From: Bacteroidota bacterium
GTDB taxonomy: Bacteria; Bacteroidota; Bacteroidia; J057
Reading direction: 5' to 3'
Assembly: GCA_963169475.1 (NCBI GenBank)
Contig: CAUJFT010000371.1
Location: forward strand, 1-13,788
DNA length: 13,788 bases
Position numbers and translations under genes: made by a program. Position 1 is the first letter of the stretch. Each line of letters begins with the position of its first letter. Below are positions 6,890-13,788 of this stretch, piece by piece. A model generated the notes under the pieces. The model saw nothing but the letters and a program-made list of their open reading frames with translations. It was not told where the DNA came from and searched no databases.

Positions 6890-7951
6890 ATGCCAAATTA
6901 TCAAATCAAATTTACGCCAGCCGAAAACTTCTTTTTCGGAGGCGAAAAGCATAGTAAAAATAGCAAGGGCGATTTGGAAACCAATTACTTTGTAGAGTCC
7001 AATCCTTACCCGCAGCAAACCACCCTTTTGGGAGTAACGCGCTATTATTTATTATTGAAAAATAGTGAGGTTTTTAAAGATAACAAGATACAAGATAAAA
7101 CCAAAGCCGCCAAAATCATAGGGGAAAGTAGTTTTGATTTTGGTAATGTATCCGGCAATTATGGTAAAATTACCTCTATTTCTCCCTTGTATATGAACAA
7201 CGGCATAGAGAATTACTTTTTTGCCCCCTTAGATTTTGGGGCGTGTATGGATAAAAACTATATGCTTTCCAAAGAAATAGAAGGAGTAGTAAAAAACTAT
7301 ACCGCAAAAAATCAAGATAAATTTATTCAACAAAGGCTAATTTCCTCAACGGGAAAAGTCTCTAACTTATCGGACATCATCACGGAGGTATCCCAAGTTG
7401 GCAACGAGAAAACTGCCAACCAAACAGAAAAAGAAAACGCCTTCTACAAACAAAATATGAAGCGATTAGCAAAAGATTGGTCTTTCGTGATAGACGCAGA
7501 AATAGCAGAGGGAGCCAATATAACCGATGAGATAGTTTTTATTCCTTTCGGAGGAGAAAAGTGCTTTTTTCGTATGGAAATAAAAGAAAACCCAGCATTT
7601 GTGCCAACCTTGCCTGAATCTTACACCAGAAAATGTTTTGCGATTATCTGCCTTTCTGATTGCTTCCTGCGAAACACCGCTTTGCTAGATACTTGTGATT
7701 TTGCGGTAAACAAAGTCGTAAGTTTTCGGAATATACAAAGCAAAACGGCTATCACCACACAATACAACGGATTATCTGTTCACAATAACGAACAACTCCA
7801 AAGGAGCAATAGATTCAATCTTTTACAGAGAGGCTCGGTCTTGTATTTTACAAACAAAGAACCTTTTGATACCGTAAGAACAGCGATTGAAAGCGAAACA
7901 CGTTGTAAAAATATAGGGTATAACGCTATACTAACCATTACAAATCCATAA
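6890..7951 (+). CDS. cmr3: Cmr3, Cas5-like subunit of the type III-B complex (353 aa)
   Basis: Cmr3 binds Cas10 and the 5' tag of the crRNA at the foot of the complex. Here the start YQIKFTPAENFFFGGEK (residues 4-20) is the first RAMP strand with the Cmr3-type Phe-Phe-Gly-Gly turn. PYPQQTTLLGVTRYYLL (about 39-55) matches the conserved polar-to-LLG segment of the family. LLQRGSVLYF near residue 320 and the final IGYNAILTI form the C-terminal RAMP part with its glycine loop. The length fits the family. Only one base separates it from the cas10 stop, so the two are probably translated together, matching their tight physical pairing. A 43-base gap follows before cmr4. Confidence 0.88.
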   Translation: MPNYQIKFTPAENFFFGGEKHSKNSKGDLETNYFVESNPYPQQTTLLGVTRYYLLLKNSEVFKDNKIQDKTKAAKIIGESSFDFGNVSGNYGKITSISPLYMNNGIENYFFAPLDFGACMDKNYMLSKEIEGVVKNYTAKNQDKFIQQRLISSTGKVSNLSDIITEVSQVGNEKTANQTEKENAFYKQNMKRLAKDWSFVIDAEIAEGANITDEIVFIPFGGEKCFFRMEIKENPAFVPTLPESYTRKCFAIICLSDCFLRNTALLDTCDFAVNKVVSFRNIQSKTAITTQYNGLSVHNNEQLQRSNRFNLLQRGSVLYFTNKEPFDTVRTAIESETRCKNIGYNAILTITNP

Positions 7952-7994
7952 ATCATTTATTCTATCCTTTATCATCATAAACAAAAAAATAAAT

Positions 7995-8792
7995 ATGTCT
8001 ATTACATTCAAACCTTATTTTATAGAGTGCATTACCAACCTGCATGTAGGCAGCGGTGATGCCAATTACGGCATCGTGGACAAGCTCGTACAAAGGGATA
8101 CCCTTACCGGCTACCCCACTATCCATTCCAGCAGCCTGAAAGGAGCTTTGAGAGAACATTTTGAACAGAAGTGGAAAGATGACGCTACTAAGGTAAACGA
8201 TATTTTTGGCAAAGAAGGAAAAGGCGGTAGTGATAGCGAAACCGGCGACTACAAATTCCTAAGTGCCGATTTAATCGCTATCCCCGCGCGCTCCAACTTT
8301 AAAAGCTATGTATTAGGGATTCAAAAAACATTGATAGAAGAGGCTAATAGAAAAGCAAAGTTATTTACAGGCAAAGCTATTTTCAGTACCATTGGAGAAG
8401 GCAATGCTTTATACCTTAAGGGGCGCGTACCTAATTATGATGTTTTCGCCGAAGACATAAGCCTTGATGAAAAAGTAGCCCATGCAAATCCTTTAGCAGT
8501 AAGCGGTTTTACGGAATTTGAGGAAAGATATGCTACCTTTAAAGATAGTGATTTTACAAACCTCTGCCAAAATCTACCGGTTATCGCTCGTAATAAATTG
8601 GGGGAAAACAAAAACCTCTGGTATGAAGAAGTAGTGCCTCATAAAACAGTTTTTATTACCTACATTGGCGTAACTGATAAGCACCTTACAGACTTTGAAG
8701 CCGTATTGAAAAGCGACCTTATCCAAATTGGTGCAAATGCAAGTGTAGGCTATGGCTTATGCAAATTTTATGCTATCACTCCTAACTCATAA
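7995..8792 (+). CDS. cmr4: Cmr4, Cas7-like backbone RNase of the type III-B complex (265 aa)
   Basis: Cmr4 forms the repeated backbone along the crRNA and cuts target RNA at 6-nucleotide steps. The N-terminus carries the strongest family signature in the window: LHVGSGDANYGIVDKLVQRD (residues 16-35) followed by YPTIHSSSLKGALREHF. Asp29 in GIVD aligns with the active-site aspartate of studied Cmr4 proteins, so RNase activity is likely kept. The glycine-rich loop IGANASVGYGLCKF lies close to the C-terminus. Length is slightly below the usual 280-300 residues but no motif is missing. It sits between cmr3 and cmr5 with an 8-base gap to cmr5, fitting coupled expression in the stoichiometric complex. 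Confidence 0.95.
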   Translation: MSITFKPYFIECITNLHVGSGDANYGIVDKLVQRDTLTGYPTIHSSSLKGALREHFEQKWKDDATKVNDIFGKEGKGGSDSETGDYKFLSADLIAIPARSNFKSYVLGIQKTLIEEANRKAKLFTGKAIFSTIGEGNALYLKGRVPNYDVFAEDISLDEKVAHANPLAVSGFTEFEERYATFKDSDFTNLCQNLPVIARNKLGENKNLWYEEVVPHKTVFITYIGVTDKHLTDFEAVLKSDLIQIGANASVGYGLCKFYAITPNS

Positions 8793-8800
8793 ACTTAACC

Positions 8801-9187
8801 ATGAAACACCTACAAAAACTCATTCCTACCGCTATAACAGCCGTAGAAACCCATCTGAAGTCAGGCGACAAAGTTCCCAAGGAAATGAATGGCTATATCT
8901 CCTCCTTTGGAGCCTCTATCATCAGTGCAGGCTTGCTGCCAAGTATCATTTTCTTTTCCCAAAAAGGAGACAGCGCAAGTGAGCGGCATAACATTATCTT
9001 AGCACTTCAAGACATTCTTAAAGCGCATGGCTATCCGAATCTCGACCTTTTGAAAAAAATCAAAGAGCTATATACGGGACCGAATATTGCGGATAATCAA
9101 CCTGAAATTACCCGCTTAACCACCAAAATTAATGAGGCGGCTATTGTATTAAAATTGGCGATTCGTACTTTTCCTAAAACCACCTAA
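8801..9187 (+). CDS. cmr5: Cmr5, small subunit of the type III-B complex (128 aa)
   Basis: This small protein is almost entirely predicted alpha-helix, with alternating hydrophobic and basic residues, as in Cmr5 of other type III-B systems. Cmr5 stacks beside the Cmr4 filament and contacts target RNA; it has no enzymatic activity. SFGASIISAGLLPSIIFFSQ (about residues 35-54) is the typical buried helix pair of the family, where an xxGLxPAxxF-like stretch is common. Length is normal. Position between cmr4 and cmr6, with gaps of 8 and 12 bases, supports the call more than the sequence does, since this family is weakly conserved. Confidence 0.85.
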   Translation: MKHLQKLIPTAITAVETHLKSGDKVPKEMNGYISSFGASIISAGLLPSIIFFSQKGDSASERHNIILALQDILKAHGYPNLDLLKKIKELYTGPNIADNQPEITRLTTKINEAAIVLKLAIRTFPKTT

Positions 9188-9199
9188 TCCCTTTGTATT

Positions 9200-10402
9200 A
9201 TGAGCCATTGGAATCAATATATTTCTCCCAATATCGGTTTGCTTTTCTACAAACAGATATATAGGGAGGATTTCGTCAAAACAAAATTAAAGATAGAGGA
9301 AAAAGAAGGAAGTAGGGTTTTGCTTATCAATATCCCCAACGAAGAAAAAACGTCCCCTTTTGATAGTTTTTACAAAGATTTATATGCACTTAATACAAGC
9401 CATTTTACCCAAATCGAAAACCTTGCGGCAAATACCCGTTTCCATTTATTGACCACCTACCCTGGCCTATTGGTTGGAAGTGGCTATCAGCACGATACCA
9501 AAGCCAAGGGCGATTTTAAAATTGGTTTCTTTTTTGACCACACTACGGGGCAACCCATTATTCCGGGTAGTTCTGTTAAAGGGGTACTTCATTCCTTATT
9601 TGAGATAGATGTAGTAAAGGAAGGCGGAAGTACCAAAAACGCAACAGGTGAGAAGTCCCTCGCGTCCATTCGTTTTATCTGCACCGAAATAATAGAAAAA
9701 GCCGAAGGAACTGAAAAAATCAAATGGCAAAACATGCGCGATGATTTAACGAAGGATACCCTAAAAGCCTTAGCTGCTTCTATCTTTGGAAGTACCGAAA
9801 AAGAAGGAACAGATGTTTTTTATGATGCAGTGATTCATTTAAAGAAAACAGGCATGAATCATAAAATTATAAGCAATGATTTTATTACCCCTCACAAAGC
9901 CAACCCGCTAAAAAACCCTATCCCGCTACAATTTCTCAAGGTGCTGCCCAATGTTGTCTTTGAATTTCGCTTCTGCTTAAAAGATTCTGACGAAAATTGG
10001 ACGGCGGAAAGAAAAAAACGCCTATTTCTCGAAATCCTCCTCACCCTCGGCATCGGTGCAAAGACCAATGTAGGATACGGGCAGTTTCGCGACCCGAACG
10101 CGCCTCCCTCTTCGGGTCAAAGCGGACAGAGAGATAGAGAAAAGCCAAGTATTCTCAAAAAAGGAGTACTGAAAGACTTGAAAAATAATGACATCGTAAG
10201 AGGGAAAATAGAGAGTACAAATAACGGAATAAAAGTAACGTTAATAGACATTAGCGATGCCACACCTAATATTCCTCTACAAAGGCGGAACGATATTCAG
10301 TATAAAGTGGGGGATATTTACGAAATCAAAATTGAGCGCGTTAAAAATGGCAGAATTGAAAAAATTTCACATACTACCAATATTAATCCTTTAGCAGAAT
10401 AA
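9200..10402 (+). CDS. cmr6: Cmr6 RAMP subunit with extra C-terminal OB-like domain (400 aa)
   Basis: Cmr6 caps the Cmr4 filament near the crRNA 3' side together with Cmr1. The core has PGLLVGSGYQHDTKAKGDFK (88-107), then QPIIPGSSVKGVLHSLFE (118-135), the family signature, and the RAMP glycine loop LGIGAKTNVGYGQF at 283-296, where a standard Cmr6 would be close to its end. Here a proline- and serine-rich linker (about 298-318) leads to about 80 more residues: KKGVLKDLKNNDIVRGKI (320-337), VTLIDIS, then YKVGDIYEIKIERVKNGRIE (368-387). The alternating strands and the VGD turn suggest a small beta-barrel of the S1/OB type, hence possible extra RNA contact. That fold is inferred, not proven. The stop shares one base with the cas6 start (TAATG). 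Confidence 0.9.
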   Translation: MSHWNQYISPNIGLLFYKQIYREDFVKTKLKIEEKEGSRVLLINIPNEEKTSPFDSFYKDLYALNTSHFTQIENLAANTRFHLLTTYPGLLVGSGYQHDTKAKGDFKIGFFFDHTTGQPIIPGSSVKGVLHSLFEIDVVKEGGSTKNATGEKSLASIRFICTEIIEKAEGTEKIKWQNMRDDLTKDTLKALAASIFGSTEKEGTDVFYDAVIHLKKTGMNHKIISNDFITPHKANPLKNPIPLQFLKVLPNVVFEFRFCLKDSDENWTAERKKRLFLEILLTLGIGAKTNVGYGQFRDPNAPPSSGQSGQRDREKPSILKKGVLKDLKNNDIVRGKIESTNNGIKVTLIDISDATPNIPLQRRNDIQYKVGDIYEIKIERVKNGRIEKISHTTNINPLAE

Positions 10403-11445
10403 TGTATTCACTCGACACGTTTTACTTTCATCTATACAGAATCCAGTACAGAGCTACCCGAAAAGCGTGGCTTGTACCGGAATCTCAAGCGCAGGCGGCT
10501 TTACTTAGGGGGGCTATATACAATGCGATTACCGAAAACCACTGCTTAGAGAATCGGGAGGGGGTTACTGCCGGGCATCGTTGTGGCGATTGTCATTGTA
10601 TTTATACCCGATTGTTAGAACCGTATTTTCCGGAAGGCTATCCCGATGCCCGTAAATACGCCCCTCATGTAGCACCTTATGCCATTTATTCAAACGTTAG
10701 ACATGGGATTTGGGAATCCGGCGAAACATGGACTTGGCAGCTAACCCTATTTGGAAATGTCAATGATTATATGCCTGAATTAGTACAGGTACTACAAAAA
10801 GCGGCTACTATTATGGGAGAAAGACAAGGAAGTTGGGAATTAGCCGCTATCCAAGAAATTTCTCCCTACACCTTAAGAGACCTCGCTTCTCCTATTTCCT
10901 CTCATCTTATCCTCCCAGAAGTTCAGGACGCTAATCCGATATCTACTCCTAACCAGTGGTCTAAAGGACAAGCCTCCCCCTTTGAGCCAAGGCTCCCCAT
11001 TCGATACTCCCATTTCCAACCTGTCGATACCGACACCTTATGGCTGACGTTAATGACCCCCTTAGAAATGTATCAACACAAAAACCTCAACTTTCAGCCC
11101 GAACCCTTACTTTTTTTGACCCGGCTTTGTGAACGGATTAGTGTGTTAAATCACCTCTTTTGCCAAGGAGATTGGGCGTTGAAAATACAGCCTCATGCCG
11201 CCGTAGCCGATTGGAAAGCCCAATATAATACTACCGAAACCGAATGGCGCAAAGCCTTTACACGACAAAAACAGATAGACTCTTCCCATAGCGGGAATCA
11301 CTATCAGGTCAAAGGCAGCAAAGGTAGCATGATATGGAAAGGAAAAGACATAGGTTTAACGTACCCCTTGCTACAAATGGGGCAGTATATTCATGTCGGA
11401 AAAAAAACCATATTTGGGCAGGGAAAATATAGCGTAGAAATCTAA
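10402..11445 (+). CDS. cas6: Cas6, pre-crRNA endoribonuclease (347 aa)
   Basis: Cas6 cuts the long CRISPR transcript in each repeat to release crRNAs for the Cmr complex. The C-terminus MGQYIHVGKKTIFGQGKYSV (about 326-345) is the glycine-rich signature of the Cas6 RAMP family. The N-terminal half has HRCGDCHCIYTRLLEPYFPE (59-78), where Cys61, Cys64 and Cys66, probably with Cys48 or His59, form a cysteine cluster. This matches the Cys-rich stretch ending in a Leu/Phe-Glu-Pro seen in one Cas6 branch. The gene overlaps cmr6 by one base, so it belongs to the effector operon. It is separate from RT-cas1, unlike in the known Cas6-RT-Cas1 fusions, and is convergent with it. The catalytic histidine could not be assigned. 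Confidence 0.88.
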   Translation: MYSLDTFYFHLYRIQYRATRKAWLVPESQAQAALLRGAIYNAITENHCLENREGVTAGHRCGDCHCIYTRLLEPYFPEGYPDARKYAPHVAPYAIYSNVRHGIWESGETWTWQLTLFGNVNDYMPELVQVLQKAATIMGERQGSWELAAIQEISPYTLRDLASPISSHLILPEVQDANPISTPNQWSKGQASPFEPRLPIRYSHFQPVDTDTLWLTLMTPLEMYQHKNLNFQPEPLLFLTRLCERISVLNHLFCQGDWALKIQPHAAVADWKAQYNTTETEWRKAFTRQKQIDSSHSGNHYQVKGSKGSMIWKGKDIGLTYPLLQMGQYIHVGKKTIFGQGKYSVEI

Positions 11446-11446
11446 A

Positions 11447-11464
11447 TAGGCTTAAAAGAGCCTA
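11447..11464. terminator. Short hairpin between convergent cas6 and RT-cas1
   Basis: TAGGCT (11447-11452) and AGCCTA (11459-11464) pair perfectly around a 6-base loop. The hairpin lies two bases after the cas6 stop and about ten bases past the RT-cas1 stop, in a 28-base convergent gap. It could end transcripts from both sides, but the stem is only six pairs and no clear T run flanks it, so it is weak. Confidence 0.4.
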
Positions 11465-11473
11465 CCCGCTTCC

Positions 11474-13747
11474 TTACCATTTCAAGATATAGGGTAGATA
11501 ACTTTGGGTTTTGTCAAAAAGGAAATCAGACAGATACAAAGCCTGCGAATAGATAATATTATTCAGAGAGATTCGGTGTCCCCGAAACGTCTCAAGTACA
11601 TTTAAGCGGGCGATTACCCCCTCCGCGATTTGGGTACGGGAAGCAGCAGTGAGATAGCCCTTTGACATTTCCGGAGGCTTACCCTTAGAAAATAAAGTAA
11701 GAATCACCCTATCCACCGCCGCTTGTCGGAACTCCTCAATAAAATCATAGACCAAAGCCGGCTTATCCGGTTCATTGGTGTGATGAAATCCGATATAAGG
11801 ACTCAACCCCGCATGAAGCAAAGCCGTCCAAACCTTAGTATATAGGATACCATACCCATAATTCAGAGAAGCATTAAAAGCGTCTCGCGCACCCTGACCG
11901 GTACGGGACTCAAAATTTGCTGCTTCCCCCAACCTAAGCCTGACCCCTTCCCAATAAACACGGGAAGCCATACCTTCATACCCCATTAACACATTCCGAA
12001 AATCCAAACATTGAGCCTCATTCAATTTCATTACCGAATCAACAGAACTTGTCATTTCCTCGATGATTTTCGGCAGTGCTTTATGAAGAAGATGCTCCGG
12101 ACTGCGGCGGAGGGCCCGTTGCAGCAAGCGCAAAACCGAAACTTGGCTACGGATTTTTGCCTTTACCCATCTTTGCGCCAGATACAAAGCCTTAGGACTA
12201 TCAGCAGCCTGCATTTGAGCCGCCCACCGAACAAAATCTATGGTATCCGCGTGATAAAACTTGCTCAATACCTTTCCCTCCTTGTTAAGAATATCAATCG
12301 GGATACCTTTCCTTTGGCAATAAAACAACAAATTGGACGAAAGCGAAAATCCGTCAGAAGCAATCGTGATGTGCTTTACATTTGCCGTAGGCGTAGTAAT
12401 CAAATCCTTTTCGCCCACCTTGACCGTAAGCCCTCCTTTACTCACCCCTACCCGTACATTCGGGGTAGAAATCAACAACTCCTTCCCTGCACTAACTCGG
12501 CTTTCATACTCCTTTTTACGCGCCTTTAAGTTCTTGCCTATTTCCGTAGAAATCTCCGTAACCGGATGCACCCTTTGGTACGAAGGCTTGCCGCTCCCCA
12601 CTATATTTTTAATCCAATGTTTTTTATTCTCATTATAAAGAACCGTAAAAAAACGCAAAGGTGCCATTATTTCTCTCACCATTTTTTGCGTTTTCAGCGT
12701 TTTAGCACGCGACTTTACCTCCCCTCCCAAACACGAGGCAAGCACAACGTCTAAGGGTAGAAGCTCATTTTCAGGAACTAATTTTGAGTAATAAGCAGAA
12801 ATACCGTCTAATGTTTCAAACAATCCCGGATTAAGACAATTATCCGAAGTCAAAAAAGCCGATTCCCGTATCTTTTCACACAAATCCTTTCTTTTCTCCT
12901 CTCCCAAACCATAGCACCCTGTCTCAAAACTAATCCCCAAAAACGTAAATCCATCTGAAATAGGACAAACCCGTTTGTCAGGATTCAGACCCACCCCCAA
13001 ATGTTTTTCGATAAAAGTCTCTATCTTTTGGAATATATCCTTTGCCTCTCCTTCCGTTCGGGTCAAAACCACAAAATCATCGGCATACCGAACATACCCT
13101 ACCGGGTGCTTTGCCAAAAAAACATCAAACTCATGCAAAAATAAATTAGAAATAAGGGGCGAAAGCAAAGCCCCCTGCGGGATTCCCTTCTCCACACTCC
13201 TCCATTCTCCTTTTTCCGTGATTCTTCCCATCTTCATAAACAACATAATCCAATAAACCAATTCCGAATCATTAAGATACTTCATCAAAACCGCCTCCAA
13301 GCGTACATGAGGGATAGAATCAAAAAAATTATCAAAATCACATCGAACCGCATATTTCTTCTCCCGATGTGCAATATAATCCCAAACCCTTTTCACTGCC
13401 CGCTCCGGACCCTTCCCTTGACGATACCCATAACTACAATCCAAAAACAACTTTTCTAATTCCGGCTGAATATTAAGTAAAATCGCCTGCTGAACCCATT
13501 TATCCCTTACTTCTGCCAAGGTTAGCACCCGAAGCTCCCCGTCTCTCTTCGGAATACTCAATTCGCGATAAGGCTCCGGAACATAAGTATGCCGCATCAG
13601 ACCGTCCGACAATTTTTCGATTTCCTCAGATAAAGAAGCCTCTATTTCAATAATCTCTAACCGCGTTTTCCCTTTTTTGTCTGACTGCTTCACCCGAAAA
13701 ACCTCCCAAGCACGCCTTAATAAATGAGGATAATAAAAAGTATGCAT
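11474..13747 (-). CDS. cas1: Reverse transcriptase-Cas1 fusion, CRISPR adaptation integrase (757 aa)
   Basis: The protein joins a group II-intron-like reverse transcriptase to Cas1. RT motifs in order: YGYRQGKGPERAVKRVWDYI (106-125), CDFDNFFDSIPHVRL (136-150) with the first catalytic aspartate, GIPQGALLSPLISNLFLHEF (188-207), YVRYADDFVVL (218-228) with the YADD active site, then NPDKR and FTFLGISF (267-274). After a thumb and linker (about 280-415), Cas1 fills about 420-757: GYEGMASRVYW with Glu591, GFHHTNEPDKPALVYDFIEE (653-672) with His656 and Asp668. All three metal ligands are present, so integrase activity is expected. Such fusions acquire spacers from RNA by reverse transcription at the array. 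The start MHTFYYPHLLRRAWEVF is near the usual RT start, and the 38-base element ends three bases before it. No cas2 is seen; it may lie to the right. Confidence 0.95.
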   Translation of the reverse strand: MHTFYYPHLLRRAWEVFRVKQSDKKGKTRLEIIEIEASLSEEIEKLSDGLMRHTYVPEPYRELSIPKRDGELRVLTLAEVRDKWVQQAILLNIQPELEKLFLDCSYGYRQGKGPERAVKRVWDYIAHREKKYAVRCDFDNFFDSIPHVRLEAVLMKYLNDSELVYWIMLFMKMGRITEKGEWRSVEKGIPQGALLSPLISNLFLHEFDVFLAKHPVGYVRYADDFVVLTRTEGEAKDIFQKIETFIEKHLGVGLNPDKRVCPISDGFTFLGISFETGCYGLGEEKRKDLCEKIRESAFLTSDNCLNPGLFETLDGISAYYSKLVPENELLPLDVVLASCLGGEVKSRAKTLKTQKMVREIMAPLRFFTVLYNENKKHWIKNIVGSGKPSYQRVHPVTEISTEIGKNLKARKKEYESRVSAGKELLISTPNVRVGVSKGGLTVKVGEKDLITTPTANVKHITIASDGFSLSSNLLFYCQRKGIPIDILNKEGKVLSKFYHADTIDFVRWAAQMQAADSPKALYLAQRWVKAKIRSQVSVLRLLQRALRRSPEHLLHKALPKIIEEMTSSVDSVMKLNEAQCLDFRNVLMGYEGMASRVYWEGVRLRLGEAANFESRTGQGARDAFNASLNYGYGILYTKVWTALLHAGLSPYIGFHHTNEPDKPALVYDFIEEFRQAAVDRVILTLFSKGKPPEMSKGYLTAASRTQIAEGVIARLNVLETFRGHRISLNNIIYSQALYLSDFLFDKTQSYLPYILKW

Positions 13748-13750
13748 ATT

Positions 13751-13788
13751 TAAGTACTAGTTTGAAATTAGTTTATAATATTATTTTT
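13751..13788 (-). repeat. 38-base element, copy 2, upstream of RT-cas1 (cut by right window edge)
   Basis: It matches 1392-1429 at 34 of 38 positions in the same orientation and may extend past the window. Read toward RT-cas1, the core is ATAAACTAATTTCAAACTAG followed by TACTTA, with two exact AAACTA hexamers 11 bases apart. It ends three bases from the RT-cas1 ATG, closer than copy 1 is to its gene. It could be a regulator site, promoter part, dispersed repeat, or the edge of a CRISPR repeat; the window ends too soon to decide. Confidence 0.6.

Noticed and set aside
8752..8982. Plus-strand open frame bridging cmr4 and cmr5
   Set aside because: It overlaps both genes in another frame and has no protein-like character; cmr4 and cmr5 explain the region.
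12011..12529. Plus-strand open frame of 172 codons
   Set aside because: It lies fully inside RT-cas1 on the opposite strand; the RT-Cas1 frame carries clear catalytic motifs and this one has none.
12333..13256. Several further plus-strand open frames (62-101 codons)
   Set aside because: All are antisense to RT-cas1, low in complexity and without recognisable motifs.
13751..13788. First repeat of a CRISPR array
   Set aside because: Only one copy is visible here and the other copy sits alone upstream of a receptor gene; no repeat-spacer pattern is seen, so I list it as a repeat of unknown kind.

Overview
The window looks like a chromosomal piece of an AT-rich Bacteroidota bacterium, probably close to Saprospiria, Cytophagia or Sphingobacteriia. 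The evidence is a TonB-dependent receptor with a carboxypeptidase-like N-terminal domain, a secreted protein ending in a type IX secretion (Por) C-terminal sorting domain, A-rich sequence in place of Shine-Dalgarno sites before genes, and CRISPR proteins of the Bacteroidota kind. No taxon can be fixed from the sequence alone.

Left part (1-3352, minus strand): the 5' part of a TonB-dependent outer-membrane receptor runs off the left edge. Upstream of it, and separated by a 370-base gap with a hairpin terminator, is a secreted alpha/beta-hydrolase-fold protein with a type IX sorting domain. It appears to lack the nucleophilic serine of its family. Neither gene has a visible link to CRISPR.

Centre (3627-11445, plus strand): a type III-B (Cmr) CRISPR-Cas effector operon in the order cmr1, cas10/cmr2, cmr3, cmr4, cmr5, cmr6, cas6. 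From cas10 to cas6 the genes are packed tightly, with gaps of 1 to 43 bases and a 1-base overlap. cas6 would cut pre-crRNA, Cmr4 forms the target-RNA-cutting backbone, Cmr1 and Cmr6 cap the 3' side, Cmr3 with Cas10 holds the 5' tag, and Cmr5 forms the small-subunit filament. Cas10 is short, has no HD nuclease domain and carries a GGED variant of the GGDD motif. Cmr6 carries an extra C-terminal domain of about 80 residues. The 3' end of cmr1 is broken into three frames by two apparent one-base losses, each at a poly-A tract.

Right part (11474-13747, minus strand): a reverse transcriptase-Cas1 fusion, convergent with cas6, with intact RT and Cas1 catalytic residues. This predicts spacer capture from RNA as well as DNA. 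There is no cas2, no CRISPR array and no CARF-domain ancillary effector in the window; all three would have to lie outside it.

The most puzzling non-coding signal is a 38-base sequence just upstream of the RT-cas1 start at the right edge. It recurs with 34/38 identity, in the same orientation, just upstream of the TonB-receptor start 12.4 kb away. It may be a shared regulatory site or a dispersed repeat.
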